From NCBI GenBank assembly GCA_001513155.1, contig LFSR01000002.1:1-64000 (forward strand): 64,000 nucleotides of DNA, read 5' to 3'. This document shows, piece after piece, positions 8,310-17,605 of the stretch. This stretch comes from Syntrophomonas sp. DTU018. GTDB taxonomy: Bacteria > Bacillota > Syntrophomonadia > Syntrophomonadales > Syntrophomonadaceae. The translations under genes and the position numbers were made by a program. The first letter of the stretch is position 1. Each line of letters begins with the position of its first letter. The notes under the pieces were generated by a model. That model saw only the letters and a program-made list of their open reading frames with translations. It had not been told where the DNA came from and searched no databases.

Positions 8310-9614
8310 CTAAAACCCTGCTAGGTAACAGGCATATTCCATAGGCTTTAGGATAGTTAAATGGCGCAGATTCTTATCAATCTGGCCGAAGGAAGCCCGG
8401 GCCGGTTTGGGGTTGGCTTCCAGAAACCACACTTTGCCCCGGCTGTCGACAATAAAATCCAGCCCCAGTTCTCCCAGCAGAGGTATTCTTCGGCTGAGAC
8501 ACTCAGCAATCTGCAGGGCCAGCATCTCCATCTCTTCCTTAATAGCGGCTGTTTGCTGCCAACTGAAACCCCGGCTGGAAAGAATCTGGCTCAGACTTAC
8601 TGCCTGGCCGCCGGTATGCAAATTGGTGGTTATTTTGGAACTTGCTCCAATGCGAGCGGCGATACCGGTTACTGACCAAGTATTGCGGCGATCCTTTTGA
8701 ATGAGCAGGCGGAAGTCGAAATGGGGTTTGCCGCTCACCTGAATGGCCTGCTGAATAATAAGCTGTCGCCCCGGAGAGGCTGCCCGTATGGCCTTCCAGG
8801 CATCTGCCAGAGAAGTATACAGGTTTTCCGCCTGGTGGTCGTTGGTTTTAACTGCGTAATACTTGTTTCTTTTGCTTACCTTAATGATGCCTGCTCCCCG
8901 GGATCCGTTTATAGGCTTTATATATACGGCCCTGTACCTGTTAAGCATGGCTCTTAGCTGGTTAACAGAAGAAAACAAGCGGGTATCGGGGAGATGGGGA
9001 GCAATACTGGGTTCCTGAGCCAGCTGTTTATGTACCTTCAGCTTGCTGCCGATATGAGTATTGAAAGTTTTTACCCGGCTTTGCAGCCGGGCCCTGGTAA
9101 CGGTAGTGTCCGGCAGCTTAGCATAGCTGTGTTTGAAGAAACGGTTGTAACAAACATCAGGGAGGGGGAACCAGTTTCTTTTCCAGTGGCGCTGTCCGGG
9201 CAAGAGATAGTATCCATGAATGCGGTTTTTCTGCCAGTTGATGTCCTGGGGAGTAAATACATAGGCCAGTCCATGTAGATCATACATACTGTTTACCAGA
9301 CTGCGGAAAAAGTTTTCCTGACTGCCGAAAGTACCCCGTTGCTCTAGATAAGCATCGGTGAGAATACCTATCAGGGGGCCGATGCGCAGCTTGTCACCGT
9401 CCCGGCGGATATTCATCTCCAAACCTTCCGGTATGGCCAGGGCTGCAGATAATTCAGGAGTTATGGTGATAAGAAACTCGCTGTCTTCGACTATGTCCAC
9501 CATAGCCTCAATAGATTTATTGCCCAGGGCCAGCCTGCAGACAGCATTTGGCTTCAGCCCCAATTGTACGGCTTGTTCAGAAGAAAGATGCAATTCTGGG
9601 TAATCTTTGCCCAT
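8310..9614 (-). CDS. YheC/YheD-like ATP-grasp protein (spore-coat-associated family)
   Basis: 434 residues from the ATG at 9612-9614, chosen over an upstream in-frame codon because AAAGAGG lies five bases before it. The N-terminal third matches the YheC/D amino-terminal region (GPLIGILTD). The rest is an ATP-grasp domain with VYIKPINGSRGAGIIKV as phosphate-binding strand, FDFRLLIQ, and GELGLDFIVDS..VWFLEANPKP as the Mg-binding Asp/Glu/Asn cluster. YheC and YheD are found in endospore formers and have been linked to spore coats. The ligase substrate is unknown. Monocistronic, convergent with the CoA-transferase genes. Confidence 0.8.
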   Translation of the reverse strand: MGKDYPELHLSSEQAVQLGLKPNAVCRLALGNKSIEAMVDIVEDSEFLITITPELSAALAIPEGLEMNIRRDGDKLRIGPLIGILTDAYLEQRGTFGSQENFFRSLVNSMYDLHGLAYVFTPQDINWQKNRIHGYYLLPGQRHWKRNWFPLPDVCYNRFFKHSYAKLPDTTVTRARLQSRVKTFNTHIGSKLKVHKQLAQEPSIAPHLPDTRLFSSVNQLRAMLNRYRAVYIKPINGSRGAGIIKVSKRNKYYAVKTNDHQAENLYTSLADAWKAIRAASPGRQLIIQQAIQVSGKPHFDFRLLIQKDRRNTWSVTGIAARIGASSKITTNLHTGGQAVSLSQILSSRGFSWQQTAAIKEEMEMLALQIAECLSRRIPLLGELGLDFIVDSRGKVWFLEANPKPARASFGQIDKNLRHLTILKPMEYACYLAGF

Positions 9615-9730
9615 AGAAGCCTCTTTAGCATACACAGTATTTACTTATATATGTATGCTAAATACTTTCCGGCAGTGCCGCCTGAAGATTACCACAGAAT
9701 TGCCATAATGATCTATTTAGCGACAATACG

Positions 9731-11281
9731 TTATGCCCATATAAAAGTAAGTAAAGCGGCTACACTGGTAAAGACAATAGATATGACTACGGCAACCTTG
9801 ATCACCTTGGATTCTATCCCCAGGGCATCTATAGTAGCAGCTGCATTCTGCAGCTTAGCCGGGGAAATAACACTGGCCAGCCCACCGGCTATAGCGGTTC
9901 CCGCAGCCACTGTCAGGAAATCAAATTTCAACAGGTCGGAAATAATCTCATTATATTTGGTAAACAGGGCAATAGTAGATGCTTCAGAACCAGAGACAAA
10001 TCCGCCCAGCAATCCCAGGTAGGCAGCTATTGCCGAGTACACCCCGTTAAACACCTCAGCAGATCCCAAAGCCAAGACTGAGATCATATTAGTCTCCAAA
10101 CCAGGCGGGTTCCATACTCCGTTTTGGGGGGTATAGCCCGAGTACATCATAACATAAGCAATGGAGAAGAAAACTGCTGCCGAAAAGAAGGGCCGGGGAG
10201 CCCGTTTCAGCCACTTGGTGAGAATTTCCTTCCATTGAGCTTTGGTGGGCTTTAACAGGGGGACCGCTATCAATGTGCTGATAATCACCCAGGTATAGGC
10301 GTTCCACAACATACGAGTGTTAAGGGGTTTGCCGCCGGGAATTATTTCTACAGCCATGGCCAGTTCTTTAAATAAGAAGTTGTACAGGGGCGGCCAGAAG
10401 TTGATAATCAAACAGCATGATACCAGAATGATCCAGGGCGCCAGGGCTGTAAGCAGGGGCATGGACTGCTCCGTGGCAATATCCTGGGGAGTAAGCTGGG
10501 ATCGGTCCAAAATCGGGTGCTTATTTAGCTTCAGGTAAAGCATCATCACTATAATAGTGGCCATGCCGGCTATTACACCGGTCAGCACCACGCCGTGACC
10601 GATGTGGGCTACGGCCATAGCTGTCAAGCCCATGGTGGAACCAGCCAGCAGGCAGGGTACAAATCCCTCCCGCATCTTGGCCCAGCCGCCCACTATAAAC
10701 AGCATGCCGAAGCCAATCATAGTGGAAATGATTGGCATAAATTTAGAAAATACTAAAGCAGCTTCATTTAAGGGGGTGCCGGTCATGTCGGAGAAGATTA
10801 CCAAAGCACCGCCCAGCAGGGCATAAGTACACAGAGCATCGTAGCCCAGCGCCGGCAGAGCTACCGCCACAAAGGTAGAATATCCCAGAGCCAGCATAAT
10901 GGGGGGAAGTATGGATACCGGCGTAGCTCCCACTGCTACCAGCAGCGTGCCTATCCCCATATTTATTATCATGATCTGCACGGTTTGATCCCGGAGAGCA
11001 ATAGTTTTTACAAAGACGACAATGCGTTTTAATGCGCCGGTACATTCCAGAAAAGTAATTTGGAATATGGAAGTAACTACCATAAGGGAAACCGGAAAGG
11101 AAGCAATGAGTCCAGCCAAGGAAGCAGTAAGGCCTACTTCCAAAGAAGTGTTGAAAAACAGGTAGGCAATAGCAATAGTAACAATCCAGCCTGCCAGTCC
11201 GCTCAGGTCAGCAGGCCAACGGGCTATAATAAGCAAGCCCAATACCAGCAAAACGGGTACGAGAGTCAGCAGAATATCCAA
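9731..11281 (-). CDS. L-lactate permease (LctP/LldP) family transporter
   Basis: A 516-residue, almost wholly hydrophobic protein with about 12-14 transmembrane segments. The VGATPVSILPPIMLALGY stretch and the late GGFVSGSEASTIALF loop resemble the LctP family (compare GAFITGSNTSSN in LldP). It would import lactate or glycolate with protons. A GlcD-type oxidase that could use the same substrate lies 22 kb away at 33359, so a link is possible but not shown. An ATG start follows AGGAGG. A TatA gene is encoded upstream on the same strand. Confidence 0.75.
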   Translation of the reverse strand: MDILLTLVPVLLVLGLLIIARWPADLSGLAGWIVTIAIAYLFFNTSLEVGLTASLAGLIASFPVSLMVVTSIFQITFLECTGALKRIVVFVKTIALRDQTVQIMIINMGIGTLLVAVGATPVSILPPIMLALGYSTFVAVALPALGYDALCTYALLGGALVIFSDMTGTPLNEAALVFSKFMPIISTMIGFGMLFIVGGWAKMREGFVPCLLAGSTMGLTAMAVAHIGHGVVLTGVIAGMATIIVMMLYLKLNKHPILDRSQLTPQDIATEQSMPLLTALAPWIILVSCCLIINFWPPLYNFLFKELAMAVEIIPGGKPLNTRMLWNAYTWVIISTLIAVPLLKPTKAQWKEILTKWLKRAPRPFFSAAVFFSIAYVMMYSGYTPQNGVWNPPGLETNMISVLALGSAEVFNGVYSAIAAYLGLLGGFVSGSEASTIALFTKYNEIISDLLKFDFLTVAAGTAIAGGLASVISPAKLQNAAATIDALGIESKVIKVAVVISIVFTSVAALLTFIWA

Positions 11282-11447
11282 TTGTCATCCATCCTCCTGT
11301 CCTACAATGCAAAATGTCCAGGTCCTTCCGCCCTTCCTTACTACTGTACTACTTCACTGTCAGGAAGACCCGAAAGAAAGAACCATAGAAAAATAATATC
11401 ACAAAATAATCAGTAAGCGTAAAAAAATTTTGCTCTGGACGGGCAAA

Positions 11448-11621
11448 TTATTTATCCTCCAGTTCCTGCCAGTCATCCTCCTTAGCTTTTCGGAAACTTT
11501 TAATAGCCTTGCCCATAGACTCAGCTAGCTGGGGAAGTTTGCCGGGACCAAAAATTATTAAAACAATTACCAGAATAAAGACTAATTCCCAGGGACCGAA
11601 ATTACCTATCAAGCCAAACAT
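11448..11621 (-). CDS. tatA: Twin-arginine translocase subunit TatA (first of two)
   Basis: A short gene encoding 57 residues, with an ATG behind GGAGGCAGG. It has one amino-terminal helix (about 10-24), then the [20 protein letters not shown] hinge and amphipathic helix that define TatA/E, and an acidic tail ending ELEDK. TatA oligomers form the passage for folded proteins with RR signals, working with TatC, which is not in this window. The first 41 residues are nearly identical to the second tatA at 22676. It lies just upstream of the lactate-permease-like gene, though no Tat substrate is adjacent. Confidence 0.93.
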   Translation of the reverse strand: MFGLIGNFGPWELVFILVIVLIIFGPGKLPQLAESMGKAIKSFRKAKEDDWQELEDK

Positions 11622-11851
11622 ATAACCTGCCTCCTTAATGGCCTGTGCCCGTTAATAAGAATGATCGATCTTTTTGCTCCTTCTTTGCAACAATAACGTC
11701 GATTGATTATATAATACCAGATTCGTTCCCAGAAGACATTATATTTAACAGTTAAGCCCGGATCAGCTTTAAATTGACTTCTATTGCTACAATGGTATGG
11801 GGCTACGGCAAATTGCTCATACTGCAAAAAAAACAGTGATAGGAGGATTCA

Positions 11852-13060
11852 ATGAGCGAGTACATTAACAACCGGGAGTTTAGGCAGCAGAAGTTAAAAG
11901 AGATGATCTTGAAGCTGCATGACGGGGAAAGTGTGGAGAAAGTTAAAGAGGAGTTTAAAAAGGTATTCAGCGGGGTTCAAGCCAAAGAAATCGCTGATCT
12001 GGAACAAAGCCTGGTAGCCGAAGGGATGCCTGTGGAGGAAGTCCAGAGGCTATGCGATGTACATGCCGCCGTATTCAAGGGATCCATTGAAGATATTCAC
12101 CGGGAGGACAGAGGACCGGAAACCCCTGGTCATCCGGTGCATACTTTTAAGCTGGAGAACCAGGCTCTGAAAGATTTGATTGATCATAAACTAGCCCCGG
12201 CAGTAACTGCTCTCCGGGAATCCGACAGCCAGGAGAATATTCTAAAGGCTATTGCAGCGGTTAACGAACTGGCAGATATAGACAAGCACTACAGCCGTAA
12301 AGAGAATTTGCTGTTTCCTTACCTGGAAAAGTACGGCATATACGCACCCCCCAAAGTCATGTGGGGGGTGGATGACGAAATACGGGAGGAAATAACGAAG
12401 CTCAAAGATATGCTCACTGATTACCAGGGCAACCCTGAGAGCGTATTATCTCAGTTTAAGGTAGTCGCAGACCGGGTAAAGGACATGATCTTCAAAGAAG
12501 AGAAGATTTTGTTGCCAATGGCCTTGGAAAACCTGGCGGAAGATGAATGGATTCAGATTCGCGATGCCAGTCCGGAAATAGGTTTTTGCCTGGTGGAACC
12601 AGGCACGGAGTGGAACCCGCCCCGCCAGGAATTGGAGCAAGGCGGAGCCCATGATAAATCAATTCATTTTCCCACTGGAGTTCTCAAGCCGGAGGAAATC
12701 AATCTGATATTCAATCACCTGCCCGTAGATATAACCTATGTGGATAAGGACGATATTGTTAAGTATTTTTCCGGGTCCCCCGAGAGAATATTTGCCCGGC
12801 CTAAAACCATTACCGGCCGCAAGGTGCAAAACTGCCATCCTCCAGCCAGTATCAACATTGTGGAGAAAATCCTGGACGATTTTAAGCAAGGTCGAAAGGA
12901 CAGTGAGTCATTCTGGATAAACCTGGGGGATAAATATGTGTATATAAGGTATTTTGCTGTACGGGATGAAGAGGGCAATTATGTAGGAACCATGGAGGTA
13001 ACTCAGGATATTCGGCCTTTGCAGGCTATAAAAGGAGAAAAAAGGCTGCTCAGCGAGTAG
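11852..13060 (+). CDS. DUF438 - hemerythrin-like - PAS protein
   Basis: A 402-residue soluble protein. Residues ~1-80 (LKEMILKLHDGESVEKVKEEFKK) form a DUF438 domain. Residues ~95-230 look like a hemerythrin HHE four-helix bundle with spaced His/Glu (HPVHTFKLEN, DKHYSRKENLLFPYLEKYG, IFKEEKILLP). The C-terminal ~115 residues are a PAS domain (PVDITYVDKDDIVKYFSGSPERIFARP). This architecture is common in anaerobic Bacillota and is thought to sense oxygen, NO or redox state via the di-iron or PAS site. There is no output domain, so its partner is unknown. AGGAGG precedes the ATG and a terminator follows. Confidence 0.8.
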   Translation: MSEYINNREFRQQKLKEMILKLHDGESVEKVKEEFKKVFSGVQAKEIADLEQSLVAEGMPVEEVQRLCDVHAAVFKGSIEDIHREDRGPETPGHPVHTFKLENQALKDLIDHKLAPAVTALRESDSQENILKAIAAVNELADIDKHYSRKENLLFPYLEKYGIYAPPKVMWGVDDEIREEITKLKDMLTDYQGNPESVLSQFKVVADRVKDMIFKEEKILLPMALENLAEDEWIQIRDASPEIGFCLVEPGTEWNPPRQELEQGGAHDKSIHFPTGVLKPEEINLIFNHLPVDITYVDKDDIVKYFSGSPERIFARPKTITGRKVQNCHPPASINIVEKILDDFKQGRKDSESFWINLGDKYVYIRYFAVRDEEGNYVGTMEVTQDIRPLQAIKGEKRLLSE

Positions 13061-13085
13061 CAACCCATTATTGAAGCAAAAGAAG

Positions 13086-13116
13086 AAGGGTGACAGTTTT
13101 TCTGCCACCCTTTTAT
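13086..13116 (+). terminator. Rho-independent terminator after the DUF438 gene
   Basis: AAGGGTGACA / TGCCACCCTT stem (one internal mismatch) followed by TTTTAT. It lies between convergent genes. Confidence 0.8.
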
Positions 13117-13171
13117 ATTGAGGAAGATTATAGCAACCAGGTTTAATTTCTCCGGGCAGTTTTTGTCAATA

Positions 13172-14215
13172 CTATTGACTCAATTCACCGGCAGAACTAT
13201 CGATAGATTGACTAAGGCTGCGGCCGGCAAAAAACTGCCTGTAGATGACCCCGATATAGAACAGCACTATGGGTACCCCGATGATCGCCAGGATTAACAT
13301 GACTTTCAGGGTTAACAGTGATGATGAGGAATTATATAAGGTCAGACTGGCAGCAGGGTCAGCAGCATTAGGAACCAGCGCCGGGAACATAGCCCCACCT
13401 ATAACACCCCACAAGCTCAGGATAAGGAGGCTGGAAACCAGCATAGGAATATAGGCAGCCATCTTTTTCAGGACTACCGGATAAATCCCGTAACAGGCTA
13501 CCAACAGAGCCGGGATAACATACAGCAGCGGATAATGATAATAGTTGGCAAATACCTGGGGCTCATTAATAAAGCAATATACGCTCAGCAAAAGGAACAG
13601 CACCAGGGAAACCAGCCAATAGCGGAATGCGATTTGGCTGGCTTTTTCCCTCAACTGGTCCGGACCCACCGCCATGAGAAAGCCCGCTCCCTGGAGAGCG
13701 AAAAGGCTTACGCTGAAAAGACCGGTACCTATGGCGAAAAGGTTCAGGAGATCCCAAAAACCTCCGGTATAATTGCCCTTCACGTCCAAGGGTATGCCGG
13801 CCAACAGGTTCCCCATGGCTACTCCCAGCAGCAGGCAGACCAGAGCACTGCCGATAAAATAGGCTTCATCCCAGAAACGTATCCAGCGGGCACTGTTTAC
13901 CTCAGGCTTTATCTCTATGGCTACCGCTCGTAAGACCAGGACCAGGAGCAGCAGCATTAGTGCCAGGTAGAAGCCGGAAAAGACGCCGGCATAAACCTTG
14001 GGGAAAGCGGCAAACAATGCTCCCCCGCCGGTCAGCAGCCACACTTGGTTGACTCCCCAGATCGGTCTTAAATTATAGGATATAGCTTCCCGCTCTTCTG
14101 CACTTCGGAAGCGATAGAACAGGTAACCGGCACCCAGGTCAAAACCTGCCAGAACTGTATATCCGGCCATGAGAATCCCTATCAGGATAAACCAGGTAAT
14201 CTGCAATGCTACCAT
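13172..14215 (-). CDS. cydB: Cytochrome bd oxidase subunit II
   Basis: A 347-residue membrane protein of normal CydB length. Signatures include the opening LQITWFILIGILMAGYTVLAGFDLG, NLRPIWGVNQVWLLTGGGALFAAFP and SARWIRFWDEAYFIGSALVCLLLG (cited for identification in parts). It overlaps the 3' end of the cydA remnant by 7 bases, the normal cydA-cydB operon order on the minus strand. CydB alone is not catalytic, since the hemes are in CydA. With cydA truncated, this intact-looking gene probably yields no functional oxidase. Confidence 0.92.
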   Translation of the reverse strand: MVALQITWFILIGILMAGYTVLAGFDLGAGYLFYRFRSAEEREAISYNLRPIWGVNQVWLLTGGGALFAAFPKVYAGVFSGFYLALMLLLLVLVLRAVAIEIKPEVNSARWIRFWDEAYFIGSALVCLLLGVAMGNLLAGIPLDVKGNYTGGFWDLLNLFAIGTGLFSVSLFALQGAGFLMAVGPDQLREKASQIAFRYWLVSLVLFLLLSVYCFINEPQVFANYYHYPLLYVIPALLVACYGIYPVVLKKMAAYIPMLVSSLLILSLWGVIGGAMFPALVPNAADPAASLTLYNSSSSLLTLKVMLILAIIGVPIVLFYIGVIYRQFFAGRSLSQSIDSSAGELSQ

Positions 14216-15144
14216 GCCGATGCTACCTCCTTCCCATTGACATTGGCATCAGACACGGACTTTAGCTCTTTAGCGATGAGGAAAATCCACAAGCCCAGCA
14301 AGAGGATGTAAATCAATACGAACATCACCAGGGAAGCAAGAATCTGGGCTGCCGGCACATTTACCGATGCCGCATCTGCCGTGCGCAGCAGCCCATAGAC
14401 GATCCAGGGCTGGCGCCCTACTTCGGCAGTAATCCAGCCTAACTGATTGACTATGAAGGGAAGAGGAAGAGCGATCATAGCTAAACGCAGGAACAACCGG
14501 TTGTTGTACACAGTGCCTCCCTTGAGCAGCCACAAACCCCATAGGGTAAATAAAATGAAAGCACCTCCCAGTATGATCATGGGACGATAAGAATAGAAAA
14601 CAACTTTAACCGGCGGCCAGTCAGTTTCCGGAAAGCTGTTTAAGCCTTTAATCTCTGCGTGAGGCTCTCCGGTAATAAGCCAACTCAGTAAATAGGGGAC
14701 GGCAATCTTATTGTTGACAGTGCGGTTTTCGGGGTCAACCAGCCCGAAGAGCAGCAGAGATGCTCCTTGCTCATCTTCAAACACAGCCTCCATGGCGGCC
14801 AGTTTGGCGGGCTGGGTATTGGCTACCTGCACGGCGTGGTAATGGCCCAGGAACAGCTGTACGACACAGGCTATAACCGCAACAACCAAACCAATGCGCA
14901 GGGATTTCCCGGCCATCTCCGCCTGCCGGTTTTTTAGCAGCATCCAGGCAGAGATTCCCACCACGAAGAAAGCTCCGGTAATAAAAGAGGCGTCAATGGT
15001 ATGCAGGTAGCGGGGAAGGGTAGAAGGATTGAATACTGCTTGGAAGAAATTGGTGAGTTCCGCCCGACTGCCTACGATGTGATAGCCTGCCGGAGTTTGC
15101 ATCCAGGAATTGGCCACGATGATCCAAAAAGCGGACAGGGTAGA
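14209..15144 (-). pseudogene. cydA: cydA, 5'-truncated (cytochrome bd subunit I remnant)
   Basis: Similarity to CydA starts abruptly at LSAFWIIVANSWMQTPAGY, which lies about 140 residues into a normal ~450-residue CydA. Continuing upstream in frame there are only a few unrelated codons and a TAG. Lost are the first helices with the His that binds high-spin heme b and the conserved Glu residues of the proton path. Retained are the b558 ligands (His in RYLHTIDASF; Met in YSYRPMIILGG) and EVGRQPWIVYGLLRT. The only possible start is a GTG that is a conserved Val in the family. The deletion end lies about 150 bases before the divergent degV gene. Confidence 0.85.
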
Positions 15145-15290
15145 TTTTACAACGCCTGACCAGCAATGGATCTAGTTTATGCTGGCGGAAAAGGGAATGA
15201 GAAAGAATATACCTGGAAATAATAACCTCAAAAGGATGCAGGGGAACCAGGAAAGAAACTCGATAAAATTTTCCGAAGGATGATGATAGG

Positions 15291-16157
15291 ATGGGAACCA
15301 GAATAGCTCAAATTGTTGATTCAGCAGGGAGCATACCCCGGGATATTCTCGATAGATACCGGATAAAAGAGGTGGCTTTTAATATCTTGCTGGGAGATCA
15401 ACAGTACAAGGAGAATATTACCATTACCGGTGAGGAACTTTATGAGAGGATGATAAAACAGCCTCAGCTGATTCCCAAGACTGCGGTTCCCGCAGTATTA
15501 GACTGGATCCGTGCGTTTAAGGAGAAATACGAAGAAGGATACCGCCATTTTATAGTCACCACTATTGCTGAACCCCTTTCTGCCAGTTTGCAATCGGCCA
15601 ATATGGCGGCCCGGCAATTTTTGCAGGCTCATCCGGAGGCTAAAATATATGTTCTTTCCTCCAATACCTGTGCCTGCGGCCAAGCTGCCCTGGAAATAAA
15701 AATAGCCCAACTCATAGAGCAGGGCCAGTTATCCGCAGAACAATTGCTGAAACAGGTTAAAGAATATTTGCCGCGCATAATTTCCCTTTTCTCAGTGAAT
15801 GAACTTACCTATATGCATGCCGGCGGCCGTATAGGAGGAGCAACGGCCTTTCTAGGCAAGCTGATTAACATCAAACCAGTATGTGAATTTGTGGACGGTA
15901 TTGTGCAGCCCATAAAACCGGTACGCTGCCGGAGCAAAGCCCTGATAACCATGGCGGATGAAGCAGTAAAAAGGGTGAAACATGCTGAAGATAAAATAAT
16001 CTGTGTGCAGCATGCCCTCTGCCCCCAGGATGCCGACTTTCTCATCACCCAACTGCGGGAAAAACTGAATTATACCCAGCCCATCTATCTCAGCTCGGTG
16101 GGGGCAGTGGTAGGAGCCCATTCCGGACCAGGAGCAATTGGCATCGGGATTGTTTAA
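15291..16157 (+). CDS. DegV family fatty-acid-binding protein
   Basis: 288 residues with the two-domain DegV plan. It has IVDSAGSIP near the amino terminus (the DSxxxL/P motif that holds the fatty-acid carboxylate), TTIAEPLSASLQSA, SVNELTYMHAGGRIGGATA in the middle and the terminal SVGAVVGAHSGPGAIGIGIV. In Bacillota, DegV/FakB proteins present fatty acids to FakA kinase; no fakA is in this window. The gene is single, divergent from the truncated cydA, and followed at once by a repeat array. Confidence 0.9.
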   Translation: MGTRIAQIVDSAGSIPRDILDRYRIKEVAFNILLGDQQYKENITITGEELYERMIKQPQLIPKTAVPAVLDWIRAFKEKYEEGYRHFIVTTIAEPLSASLQSANMAARQFLQAHPEAKIYVLSSNTCACGQAALEIKIAQLIEQGQLSAEQLLKQVKEYLPRIISLFSVNELTYMHAGGRIGGATAFLGKLINIKPVCEFVDGIVQPIKPVRCRSKALITMADEAVKRVKHAEDKIICVQHALCPQDADFLITQLREKLNYTQPIYLSSVGAVVGAHSGPGAIGIGIV

Positions 16158-16192
16158 GAATAATCAGAATACTGCCCATAAAGCTGCTGTAT

Positions 16193-16573
16193 TGTCATTG
16201 TTGTGAAAATGACTTTCACGTCAGTAAAAAGGCAACCATTGTGTCATCGCGAGCGCGTAGCGCGTGGCGATCTCAATCGTTAAGACAGATAGACGAATGA
16301 GATTGCCGCGCCCCTTTCAGGGGCTCGCAATGACACATAAGAGGACCTTTCATTCATCGTGGCCTGTGCTTCAGGTGATAATTGCGAGCGGAGCGAAGCA
16401 ATCTCAAACGAGGTACGCAGATTGCGAAAAAGAGATCGCCACGTCGCTTCTCTCCTCGCGATGACACGAAGAGAGCTCTTTTCACAGCAATGACACTTAA
16501 GAGGGCTTTTCATTTATCGGGTGTGTTCTAAAGGTGAAAATTGCGAGCTTCCTAAGGAACTCGCAATTTCTAT
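16193..16573. repeat. R1-family repeat array (several half-units)
   Basis: The 16158-16702 gap is filled with tandem and inverted half-units of the R1 family: at least five copies of a TGTCATYGCGAG / GYGGCRATCTC-type palindrome. Bases 16193-16390 are nearly identical (about 9 differences by eye) to the reverse complement of 62832-63020. No terminal CAGACTGTCAAAG end is visible here, so this copy is either partial or a different assembly of the same units. Confidence 0.8.
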
Positions 16574-16599
16574 GCCGATATGCATTAACCACCACTGCA

Positions 16600-16652
16600 G
16601 CAGGAGTATTAGCTGGCGAGGAAGTCCGGAGCGAGCTGGCTAATACTCCTGC
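16600..16652. repeat. R2 element, short hairpin copy
   Basis: A 53-bp unit with perfect 14-bp inverted ends GCAGGAGTATTAGC / GCTAATACTCCTGC around a short spacer (TGGCGAGGAAGTCCGGAGCG). Larger relatives are at 34781-35010 and 42937-43017. Unrelated in sequence to R1. Confidence 0.75.
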
Positions 16653-16702
16653 AACCCGGCATTAAAAGAGTTTTCCCTCGTCATGTACTGTTCTGCAGGT
16701 GA

Positions 16703-17470
16703 CTATTGCCGGTTCATACCGGTATAGACCAGAACAGCATCTCGCAAGAATTTAGCTGCCCCAGGCTTAATCCGGTCGTAATAAGCGGCAAATCTCTCAT
16801 CATTTACATACATCTGGGCCAGGCCCGCATGAGCTTCCTTGCTGTAATTATCCCAGGTAAAACACAGCCACTGGCGATGCAGATCAGCAGCTTTCTGGGC
16901 CAGCTCACTGGCGGGGTCGCCGGCAGCCATAGCTTCCTTCAGAGTATCCAGAACCATTTGGCCCAGTTTTTCGAATTCAGCATACTGTTCCTGGGTCATT
17001 TCTTTCATTTTCCGGTAGGATTTGTCCACGGCTTCATCGCCGTATTTTTCTCGAACTTCTTTGCCATACTTGGCTTCGTTCTCATCAATCAACTTCTGCT
17101 TAAAGCCTTCAAATTTCTCTTGGTCAGTCATGATAATTCTCCCTTCATATTGCGCTATAGTCTTTTCCACATTGTTAATCAGTAGTTCTAATTGCTGCTT
17201 TTTTTCCAGGAGTTTGACCCGGTGTTCTCTCAGAGCAGTCAAGCTGTCAAAGGAAGGATCATTTATAATCTCCCGGATTTGCTCCAGGCCTACTCCCAGT
17301 TCCCGGAAAAACAGTATCTGCTGCAGCCTGTCAACCTCCTTGGGACCGTATATCCGGTATCCGGAAGAAGTAAGCCGGGCTGGTTTCAGCAGTCCGATCT
17401 CGTCATAATAGCGCAGAGTGCGGCTGCTGATACCTGCTGTTTTAGCCAGCTGCTGAACTGTGTATTCCAT
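16703..17470 (-). CDS. MerR-family regulator with TipA-like effector domain
   Basis: 255 residues. The amino-terminal MerR winged helix (VQQLAKTAGISSRTLRYYDE, GYRIYGPKEVDRLQQI) is followed by a coiled-coil dimer helix and a C-terminal TipAS-like domain of about 130 residues (KYGDEAVDKSYRKM, MYVNDERFAAYYD). TipA-type proteins bind thiopeptides or other small molecules and activate transcription from overlong -35/-10 spacers. The target gene is not evident; the gene is single. ATG start behind GGGAG. Confidence 0.87.
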   Translation of the reverse strand: MEYTVQQLAKTAGISSRTLRYYDEIGLLKPARLTSSGYRIYGPKEVDRLQQILFFRELGVGLEQIREIINDPSFDSLTALREHRVKLLEKKQQLELLINNVEKTIAQYEGRIIMTDQEKFEGFKQKLIDENEAKYGKEVREKYGDEAVDKSYRKMKEMTQEQYAEFEKLGQMVLDTLKEAMAAGDPASELAQKAADLHRQWLCFTWDNYSKEAHAGLAQMYVNDERFAAYYDRIKPGAAKFLRDAVLVYTGMNRQ

Positions 17471-17605
17471 AAGGCAGCGCTCCCTTCAGGAACAATAGTA
17501 AACCTTTACGCAACGTTAAGGTCAATATTTATTTACCGGGAAAAGTAGGGGGCGATGCCCACATCGCCCCGCTAGTAATATTTGCTTTTGAGAGGATATC
17601 CCCAG

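Noticed and set aside
16193-16573. CRISPR array
   Set aside because: Units are palindromic, of unequal spacing and inverted to one another; there are no uniform spacers and no cas genes.
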